From positions 1-39,450 of the forward strand of contig NZ_JAHESD010000055.1 in the NCBI RefSeq assembly GCF_018598585.1: a stretch of DNA of 39,450 nucleotides, in the 5' to 3' direction. The notes beneath the pieces were generated by a model that worked only from the letters and a program-made list of their open reading frames with translations, was not told the origin of the DNA and did no database searches. A program made the translations under genes and the position numbers. Positions 34,215-39,450 of the stretch are shown piece by piece (positions within the stretch are counted from its first letter, which is position 1; every line of letters begins with the position of its first letter). Source of the DNA: Chryseosolibacter indicum (GTDB lineage Bacteria > Bacteroidota > Bacteroidia > Cytophagales > Cyclobacteriaceae).

Positions 34215-34712
34215 TTATCCTACACTTAATAGAATAACTTGATTGTCCCCAGTCAATTGGTCCAAACTGTCTCGTAAAGCCTTAATCCCTTCAATCTCGG
34301 CTTTGGCCAATTCAGGATCATCGTTTTCGGAAAAGTCCTTATTAAATGCAATTAGTTCTTCCGTGTTGAATTTGTCCGCGGTCAACTTATCTAAGTATGC
34401 CTGGCGGTGGTCATAGGTCAAAATGATTGTCGAGTTCTGTCGTTTTTCAACAATAGAATTTGCAATGTCGTCATACTTGCTTTTTAACAAGTCGATTCCT
34501 TTGTTCTCCACGAGGAAGATCAAAAGGTCTGCGAAGATGTATCCCGAGTATCCAAAGTCCTTCAGTTTTTTAGAGTTTGAGTTCAAATAGTCCCAATAGG
34601 TGTCTATTGTTTTCTTGCTGAAGAGTTTCTTTTCGATCTTGACTTCTGCATTGTCCTGAAGTTCATTCAACTTGGATGTCTCAATAAGTCTGAAGTCGGC
34701 TATGGCTGACAT
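34215..34712 (-). CDS. Cassette gene 4, hypothetical protein
   Basis: 165 residues, acidic and mostly helical: MSAIADFRLIETSKLNEL, SKKTIDTYWDYLNSNSKKL, GYSGYIFADLLIFLVENKG, and a C-terminal LAKAEIEGIKALRDSLDQL. No signal peptide and no membrane helix, so cytoplasmic. No family recognised. The site end lies 58 bp upstream of the start. Confidence 0.7.
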   Translation of the reverse strand: MSAIADFRLIETSKLNELQDNAEVKIEKKLFSKKTIDTYWDYLNSNSKKLKDFGYSGYIFADLLIFLVENKGIDLLKSKYDDIANSIVEKRQNSTIILTYDHRQAYLDKLTADKFNTEELIAFNKDFSENDDPELAKAEIEGIKALRDSLDQLTGDNQVILLSVG

Positions 34713-34762
34713 GTCTGGTTATTTTAGTTCGTTCTTAGTATGGAATCTCTGTCCAGCAAAAT

Positions 34763-34900
34763 TGCCTACAACGTTTGTATATAAAGCGTATGCAGCTTAA
34801 AAGAATAACCCTGTCAACCGTTGCCGAATAAATTTACTTGCAGACGTTTTAATAACAAAGTGAACCTGCATATGATTTATATATTTTGTTGTGCGTAGGC
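34763..34900. repeat. attC-like site S4
   Basis: 138 bp. Arms TTGCCTACAACGTTTGTATA and TATATTTTGTTGTGCGTAGGC pair through TATATAAAGCGTATGCAG. The wobble is 13 bases after AACGTT. The centre is AT-rich and unlike the long-form module. Confidence 0.75.
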
Positions 34901-34906
34901 ATAACG

Positions 34907-35800
34907 TTACTCTATAAGTTTTTGAACAAAATCAGTTATCGCTGGGATGTTGTCGTAAAGGCCTCTTCCTGCGACTGAAGCCGTTACTGAGCCCAGCCAT
35001 TTCATTATTTTTCCTGTCAAGGCTGGTTTGTCACTACTGGTGGCTAGAATTGACTTTAATTCTTCGATTTGTTTCTTCTCAACGCCCAACTGCCCTAGCT
35101 TTTCCTCGTCACTCCCACTTATCATCTTTACAGTGACAGTCTGAGAAACATTCGCTCCGGCTGCAATACTTGTGGGATTATTGCTTCCGTAGATATTATT
35201 CGTAATTATATTTTGAACTTTCTCGCTGTTTTCTTTATTCATAACGTAATCGTTTAGAAGGTTAGGAAATTCATCTTCCAATTCCATTAAAGTATCCAAA
35301 AGTTTCTGCTTTGTTTGTTCTAATACATTCTGAAACTGAACCCGTCCAACTTCTCTGCTTCCACTTCTTATGACTCCACCATAACGCTTAACCTGCTCCT
35401 GATAAACAGAAGCAAGCAATTGAACTTGTTGCGGTGGAAGGTTAATGACTCCTTTTATATCCTTGATATTAGCGATCTGCTCTTCAACAATAGAAATTGG
35501 TTCTAAAATCCTATGATGATTAATTGCGTCTATTACTTCAGCTCCAAAATCTTCCGATAACATCACAGGAAATGTCTGCGTTCTTCCGAAGGGTAATTCG
35601 GCAGTCAAATGAACAACACTCCAAACTTTTCTGTAACTCGGTAAATAAGTATCATCAAAATCATATCCTTCTAGTTCCTTATTCAACCATTTTTTTAATG
35701 TATCGTTCTTAATTTTATTTTCGACAAGCTTTGCTCTTGTCAACGCTTGGGAAAGTTTGATGTTATCATAAGCTATGTCGGTAATTAAAGCTTTTATCAT
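34907..35800 (-). CDS. Cassette gene 5, AbiTii-domain protein, putative phage defence
   Basis: 297 residues. The N-terminal ~90 residues match the AbiTii pattern as I know it: 'L..DI..D...LS.AL..AK.....I.N..L..WL..EL.GY' (NIKLSQALTRAKLVENKI, KKWLNKELEGYDFDD) followed by PSYR. AbiTii domains occur in predicted abortive-infection proteins. The middle has a helical part (VQLLASVYQEQVKRYGG), then NIITNNIYGSNNPTSIAAGA and a C-terminal helical segment (EEKLGQLGVEKKQIEEL) with a Gly-rich WLGSVTASVAGRGLYDNI. No signal peptide. Site S5 upstream is damaged. Confidence 0.72.
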   Translation of the reverse strand: MIKALITDIAYDNIKLSQALTRAKLVENKIKNDTLKKWLNKELEGYDFDDTYLPSYRKVWSVVHLTAELPFGRTQTFPVMLSEDFGAEVIDAINHHRILEPISIVEEQIANIKDIKGVINLPPQQVQLLASVYQEQVKRYGGVIRSGSREVGRVQFQNVLEQTKQKLLDTLMELEDEFPNLLNDYVMNKENSEKVQNIITNNIYGSNNPTSIAAGANVSQTVTVKMISGSDEEKLGQLGVEKKQIEELKSILATSSDKPALTGKIMKWLGSVTASVAGRGLYDNIPAITDFVQKLIE

Positions 35801-35810
35801 TTGATCGATT

Positions 35811-35888
35811 CTATAAGGCGTGGCGGCACACCGAAATATAAAAATTTATCATCAACTGTGCAGCTATGACTTATAGCTTTTGTTGGCA
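35811..35888. repeat. attC-like site S5, truncated at its R' end
   Basis: 78 bp. Inner arms CTATAAGGCGTGGCGGCAC (35811-35829) and GTGCAGCTATGACTTATAG (35858-35876) pair, followed by TTTTGTTGGCAG. The AACGTT end that should precede the left arm is missing; TTGATCGATT stands there. The site probably cannot act as a full recombination site. Confidence 0.6.
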
Positions 35889-35899
35889 GTAGTGTGTGT

Positions 35900-36358
35900 T
35901 CACGTCTCTCGTGTCCAACATCTTGAAACTTTTCCGTCCTTAAATTCTATTTCTAAAACATCCGGATCGATTCCAAAAAGACTTGGCTTGAATCCAATGT
36001 AATAAGTCCATCGCGATCCATCTAAGCTCATGTCCTCTTGTCCCAATAGTTCTTTAATTTCCTCTTTAGTCTTACCAATCAATTTTCCATTGTCAACAAG
36101 GTCGTCAGTCATCTCATACCTTTTTTCAATGTCAGCTTGCCATTTTTCTTTATCGAAATCTCTCTCGGGATAGTAGCTCACGTATGCGACCCACCCTACG
36201 ATAAGTCCAACGTAAATGATTGGAGTCAATAGGAGTGTTGTTAACCAAGTCGTCAGCTGTCTTGTCCCCTGGTCTTTTATCCTTCTAAAGATGAGTCGGC
36301 AAAGGAAAAATGTCGGAATTGCGAGAATTAGATTTATGATTATTACATCGAGTCCCAT
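35900..36358 (-). CDS. Cassette gene 6, small membrane protein
   Basis: 152 residues. Two membrane helices (VIIINLILAIPTFFLCRLIF and TTLLLTPIIYVGLIVGWVAY) are followed by an exposed domain: DIEKRYEMTDDLVDNGKLIGKTKEEIKELLGQEDM, then a W.YYIGFKPSLFGIDPDVLEIEF strand pair and DGKVSRCW. The domain recalls the SmpA/OmlA-like fold (helix, then 'G.T..E....LG', then strands), seen in small membrane-attached proteins of Bacteroidota. Function unknown. Its stop is 12 bp from S5. Confidence 0.72.
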   Translation of the reverse strand: MGLDVIIINLILAIPTFFLCRLIFRRIKDQGTRQLTTWLTTLLLTPIIYVGLIVGWVAYVSYYPERDFDKEKWQADIEKRYEMTDDLVDNGKLIGKTKEEIKELLGQEDMSLDGSRWTYYIGFKPSLFGIDPDVLEIEFKDGKVSRCWTRET

Positions 36359-36389
36359 GTGTCAAACTTGTTCTGCTGTCCAGCGCATT

Positions 36390-36567
36390 ACTGCCAACGT
36401 TTTGTGTTTATTTAGTTGCGGGAGTAGGAGGGCTTAAAAATGGAGCGCAGCGGAATGTTAAGCCCGACTTGTTCCGCAACTGTCCCGCCTACAGCGGACT
36501 AAATTAAGAAACGAATTCGAATTGCCGCACCGTACCCGCAATTAAATAAACACGGTGTTGGCGGCCG
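36390..36567. repeat. attC-like site S6, long form
   Basis: 178 bp. Arms ACTGCCAACGTTTTGTGTTT and AAACACGGTGTTGGCGGCCG pair through GTTTATTTAGTTGCGGG. It contains the shared module GGGAGTAGGAGGGCTTA ... CAGCGGAATGTTAAGCCCGAC. Confidence 0.78.
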
Positions 36568-36571
36568 TAGC

Positions 36572-37642
36572 TTATCCGTCCAATAGTTTATGATAGAAGT
36601 ACACTGAACTATTCCTTAGCTCCTTGTTCGTCTTTTTGATTTCGTTGTGTCCCTTGAAAATCCCCTCAACAGTTGTAAGTCCACCTGCGCTAAGTAGAAT
36701 TTTAATAATATCATCAACCCCCATCACTCCAAGGAAAATGGAGTACTTAGAAATGTTTTCACCTGCCCCTCTTTTTAGGTGTTTAAAAAAACTATTGTCC
36801 TCAAGCTTGTCTTGTAACTCTTTGAGTTGAGGCAGAAAATCATACTTGTATTTCTTTTCGATAAAATCCCTATTGTCTTGGTCGAATGATAGTCCACTTA
36901 TTTCTAATGAGTAGTTGTTAATCAAGTTTTTAAATCTGTCAAGTTCGGTACTTAGTTCCTCTTTAGCTTTGAGAATATCTGAAAAGCTAATTTCATCAAT
37001 ATTGGGTAGTTTCAAGAGAAACTCCTTGCCCACAAATATTTCATTTATATTTTTTGTACTCAGGTCCTTTTTTGTCGACTGAATATATTTTGATGCAATA
37101 TCCTCAACTAAGTGGTCAAAAATTGGGTATGTGTTTTTATGGGAGATAATGTCAATGGTTTCATCTAGTATTTGAAAGGCCATTTTCTTTTCTCTTTCGT
37201 TTACATCAAGATGTTTTAGCTTGATTGTTCCATTTTCAATAAGATGATGGAATTCGGGCAGTCCGGATTTGATAAATAGGTCTTGTCCCCATTGCTCCAT
37301 CTGTCCATCAATTCGTTTTAATTCCTTTTTTATTATCTCAAGTTGTATAATTTCTTCCTTTGTTTTCCCTTTTTTATTAGCTAGTCTGTTTTTGATTTTT
37401 ATGAGTTGCTCCAATTCTTCACCTTGAACTGTTGGGTCAACTTTTGATAGTCCTTTGAAGTATTCTACTTTTTCTTTTTCAGATAAAGTCGATAGTGTAA
37501 GAACGTATAGAATTGAAGTCAGACTAGGACTTGTCAATGTTACACTGTCGGAATAAAGTAGCCCTGATTTTAATAATCTAATTTCCTTGTCTAGGTTAAG
37601 TCCGTCATTAGGGGAAGTTAGAATTGATGTTTGAAAACTCAT
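36572..37642 (-). CDS. Cassette gene 7, hypothetical helical protein
   Basis: 356 residues, the largest cassette gene. It opens MSFQTSILTSPNDGLNLDKEI and GLLYSDSVTLTSPSLTSI, a start I have seen in Bacteroidota proteins of unknown role. Long charged helices follow (KIKNRLANKKGKTKEEIIQL, KAKEELSTELDRFKNLINNY), with a hydrophobic Gly-containing segment FLGVMGVDDIIKILLSAGGL near the C-terminus. No signal peptide. No domain name can be given. Confidence 0.7.
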   Translation of the reverse strand: MSFQTSILTSPNDGLNLDKEIRLLKSGLLYSDSVTLTSPSLTSILYVLTLSTLSEKEKVEYFKGLSKVDPTVQGEELEQLIKIKNRLANKKGKTKEEIIQLEIIKKELKRIDGQMEQWGQDLFIKSGLPEFHHLIENGTIKLKHLDVNEREKKMAFQILDETIDIISHKNTYPIFDHLVEDIASKYIQSTKKDLSTKNINEIFVGKEFLLKLPNIDEISFSDILKAKEELSTELDRFKNLINNYSLEISGLSFDQDNRDFIEKKYKYDFLPQLKELQDKLEDNSFFKHLKRGAGENISKYSIFLGVMGVDDIIKILLSAGGLTTVEGIFKGHNEIKKTNKELRNSSVYFYHKLLDG

Positions 37643-37655
37643 TTTGTTTAGCTAT

Positions 37656-37745
37656 GGCCGCCAACGTTCGTGTATGCGCAGTTTAAATTTTCCTTTAAAA
37701 ATAATTAATCAATTTAAATTGCGCATACACATTGTTGTAGGGGCG
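37656..37745. repeat. attC-like site S7, short form
   Basis: 90 bp, the cleanest short site. Arms GGCCGCCAACGTTCGTGTAT and ATACACATTGTTGTAGGGGCG pair through GTGTATGCGCAGTTTAAATT. The wobble is 13 bases after AACGTT, and a spacer of four versus three bases separates AAC from GTGTATG. Confidence 0.8.
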
Positions 37746-37751
37746 TTTGAT

Positions 37752-38183
37752 CTACCTCACTTGTTTATTAAATGTCATAATTCCATAAATCATCACCATT
37801 GAAGCCCTTCCTGTCTCAACGAATACAGGAACAATATTTCCGTCTTCGAAAGAAAGAAATCCCTTGGTAAAAGTTTGCTTAGAGTAATCTTTGAAGTCCC
37901 CAAAGTCCCATTTATTGATATTCAATAGCGAATGCTCCTTTAGTCCGACTCCCTCAAAAGAAAAGATTCTCCTAGTTGTCAAAACAGTCCATATTTTTTC
38001 ATCAATAATAGTCGAACAAATTAAAGATTCATTGTCTTGAAGTATGACTGAGTTGCTGACTTGAATATTTTCTATTTCATCTCCCTCTTCGTAAATAAAT
38101 GTGTAAGGAAAGTCAAAAGGTGGAATTGTACTTCTCTTAATCGCTGCAATACAAATGTCTCTTATTGATTTATCAGGTTTCAT
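37752..38183 (-). CDS. Cassette gene 8, hypothetical protein
   Basis: 143 residues. A short helix (MKPDKSIRDICIAAIKRS) is followed by repeated beta strands: IENIQVSNSVILQDNESLI, IWTVLTTRRIFSFEGV, FTKGFLSFEDGNIVPVFVET, MVMIYGIMTF. The 'TTRRI' strand and layout recall bacterial PH-like domains, but the match is weak. Cytoplasmic, with no signal peptide or membrane helix. Function unknown. Confidence 0.68.
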   Translation of the reverse strand: MKPDKSIRDICIAAIKRSTIPPFDFPYTFIYEEGDEIENIQVSNSVILQDNESLICSTIIDEKIWTVLTTRRIFSFEGVGLKEHSLLNINKWDFGDFKDYSKQTFTKGFLSFEDGNIVPVFVETGRASMVMIYGIMTFNKQVR

Positions 38184-38194
38184 TTTTTCATCAA

Positions 38195-38292
38195 ATGCCC
38201 TACAACGTTTATGTATAAGCGGTGGCGCTGAGCAAAAATAAAAAAATGTCCTCCTTATCAGCGCCGTGGATTATACATTTTGTTGTGGGCCG
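38195..38292. repeat. attC-like site S8, short form
   Basis: 98 bp. Arms GCCCTACAACGTTTATGTAT and ATACATTTTGTTGTGGGCC pair through ATGTATAAGCGGTGGCGCTGA, with the wobble at the fixed place. Confidence 0.78.
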
Positions 38293-38293
38293 T

Positions 38294-39031
38294 TTAACAA
38301 CCCATCGGTACTTCGAAGATGATATACTTCTCAGTCGTTATCCCTTTGTTGTCAGTTAGAATTATCTTGAGATTGATACGACTAATTGAAATTCCGCATG
38401 GATATTTATTTGGTCCTGTGCATTGTTTTGCTAATTCGGTCCAACGGCTTGAATCAACATTCAAGTGTTTCTCAGTTGCTTCCAGGATTTCTTCAGACGT
38501 CACTTCTGGAAACTGTTCTTGGTCTGTGTTGGAATACTTTAAAGTCTTAAATCTATTGTCTTTTATTTTTAGTTCTTTCCATTGTCCGATGTAGTGAGTC
38601 CAGTCGGTCAAGTCAACGTGTGGCCCTTCGTCCATAATTGTCAAACTCGTTTCGTAGTTCTGATAGATTTGGATTGTCCCTATGGATGAAGCAGGTTTTA
38701 GCAAATATTCTTGTCCTGAAATTTTACTAACTAAGCCAAGTTGGATTAAAATCGTGTCCTTATGAACTTCGGCAAAATAGTTTTCATCATTCCAGACTTC
38801 CTCGAATCCTGTCGTTAAGGTCAAGTTTTCAAATTGCAGCAATACTTGAATGCTCTCCTTCGAGTTATCAGTTGTTTCGGTCGTGTTTGCTTGTTTTGAT
38901 TTTTCGCCCGAAGGCAACTCTGATTTGGGCTTTTCTTCTTTTAGTCCACTGTCAACTAAATTGTCGTTTTGTCCTGGTCGTGAACATGAACAAAGAAGTC
39001 CAAATATTAAAAGTATGTTCGTAGCTCTCAT
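38294..39031 (-). CDS. Cassette gene 9, putative lipoprotein
   Basis: 245 residues. The N-terminus MRATNILLIFGLLCSCSRPG looks like a lipoprotein signal with a Cys near residue 14-16, so the protein is probably anchored in a membrane. A low-complexity Lys/Glu/Ser/Thr linker (to about residue 60) leads to a beta-rich domain: IQVLLQFENLTLTTGFEEVW, LIQLGLVSKISGQEYLL, VDLTDWTHYIGQWKELKI, and a C-terminal PCGISISRINLKIILTDNKG. No family recognised. Confidence 0.72.
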   Translation of the reverse strand: MRATNILLIFGLLCSCSRPGQNDNLVDSGLKEEKPKSELPSGEKSKQANTTETTDNSKESIQVLLQFENLTLTTGFEEVWNDENYFAEVHKDTILIQLGLVSKISGQEYLLKPASSIGTIQIYQNYETSLTIMDEGPHVDLTDWTHYIGQWKELKIKDNRFKTLKYSNTDQEQFPEVTSEEILEATEKHLNVDSSRWTELAKQCTGPNKYPCGISISRINLKIILTDNKGITTEKYIIFEVPMGC

Positions 39032-39041
39032 GTCAAAGTTA

Positions 39042-39223
39042 AATGCCCTACAACGTTTGAGTTTATGCAGTTGCGGGATTAGGAGGGCTTAGCAATGCAG
39101 CGCAGCGGAATGCTAAGACCGACCTGCTGCGAAATTGTCCACCGTGACCGAACTGCATTTGAAAACATAAACTAAAATTTAACACTACACCCCGCAATTG
39201 CATAAACTTTTTGTTGTGTGCAG
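39042..39223. repeat. attC-like site S9, long form
   Basis: 182 bp. Arms GCCCTACAACGTTTGAGTTT and AAACTTTTTGTTGTGTGCAG pair through GTTTATGCAGTTGCGGG. It contains the shared module GGGATTAGGAGGGCTTA ... CAGCGGAATGCTAAGACCGACCTG. Its right end is inside the coding frame of cassette gene 10. Confidence 0.76.
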
Positions 39224-39450
39224 TTTTTATTCCGGTATCTCAATGTTCCCCTCAAATTAAAGGCAATTTTGTTTTTAAGAATATAGTCGGCTATCCGGTC
39301 TGTAATATTTACTGTGCTATCCAATTTGTAGAAACGAGAATCGAGGTCATCAAAGTCCTCTTCTAGTTTATCCAACGCGTTTTCTCTTTCCTCTCGGTCG
39401 AAACTGGGTCTCGTCCCAAATCGTTTAGCAGCTTCGTCAATAATTTCCTT
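39172..39450 (-). CDS. Cassette gene 10, C-terminal part, runs off right edge
   Basis: The last 92 codons and stop of a gene that enters at 39450. The protein is charged and helical (KEIIDEAAKRFGTRPSFDRE, LDKLEEDFDDLDSRFYKLDS) and then STVNITDRIADYILKNKIAF. Its final residues (NCTQQKVYAIAGCSVKF) are encoded by the right arm of site S9, so the stop codon is borrowed from the palindrome. Many cassette genes in integrons end this way. Family unknown. Confidence 0.6.
   Translation of the reverse strand, partial: KEIIDEAAKRFGTRPSFDREERENALDKLEEDFDDLDSRFYKLDSTVNITDRIADYILKNKIAFNLRGTLRYRNKNCTQQKVYAIAGCSVKF

Larger units (their letters stand above)
32144..39450 (-). mobile_element. Integron-like gene cassette array (no integrase in window)
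   Basis: Ten minus-strand genes are separated by nine imperfect palindromes (78-188 bp). In eight sites the plus-strand left end is AACG(T/C)T and the right end TTGTTG or GTGTTGG. Genes start 13-58 bp after the AACGTT end and stop about 8-40 bp before the next TTGTTG end, as in integron cassettes (ORF then attC). Read in gene direction the site ends AACGTTG.. correspond to the attC R' box. On that polarity the integrase and attI should lie right of 39450. Boundaries: the left limit is unclear (32092-32180). Confidence 0.7.

Noticed and set aside
32144-39450. CRISPR array
   Set aside because: Repeats are 78-188 bp imperfect palindromes that separate real genes; there are no short identical repeats with uniform spacers and no cas genes.

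Overview
The window comes from a member of the Bacteroidota, probably a Chitinophagales/Cytophagales-type soil or freshwater bacterium. Evidence: a type IX secretion (T9SS) type A sorting domain, SprB-type repeats, few Shine-Dalgarno sequences, moderate-to-low GC, and double-glycine peptides of the Bacteroidota style. No rRNA, tRNA, transposase, integrase gene or CRISPR array was seen.

Layout. (1) 1-1249: the start of an NTF2-like gene running off the left edge, and an exported alpha/beta hydrolase. (2) 1558-23107: a tightly packed seven-gene minus-strand operon. In transcription order it encodes an outer-membrane beta-barrel, a 2197-residue polymorphic toxin (FN3 domain, metzincin motif, Hint domain, C-terminal PD-(D/E)XK-like nuclease), a cytoplasmic beta-propeller placed where an immunity gene would be, an exported HEAT-like protein, a 1532-residue exported protein of unknown family, an FN3-repeat protein, and a SprB-repeat protein with a T9SS sorting tail. 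(3) 23306-29663: a plus-strand peptide export cluster. It encodes a membrane disulfide-forming protein (dead C39-like domain + VKOR + thioredoxin), three paralogous six-cysteine peptides with 22-residue GG leaders, a C39-peptidase ABC transporter and an HlyD-type adaptor. (4) 30070-32091: minus-strand ester cyclase (SnoaL), RibD/DHFR-like reductase and AraC-type regulator. (5) 32144-39450: a cassette array of about ten small, mostly unrecognised minus-strand genes, each separated by an imperfect palindrome of 78-188 bp.

How the genes work together. In region 3 the peptides would be cut after GG and exported by the ABC transporter and HlyD adaptor, with the VKOR-thioredoxin protein making the disulfides. 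In region 2 most products are exported and only the propeller lacks a signal peptide, which fits a toxin-immunity pair inside a cell-surface operon. Region 5 has the geometry of an integron cassette array: all genes in one direction, start just after one end of the palindrome, stop just before the next. The sites have an unpaired spacer near their ends and a G.T wobble at a fixed place, but several depart from the classical GTTRRRY core. An AbiTii-type phage-defence gene is one cassette. The orientation predicts that any integrase lies beyond the right edge.
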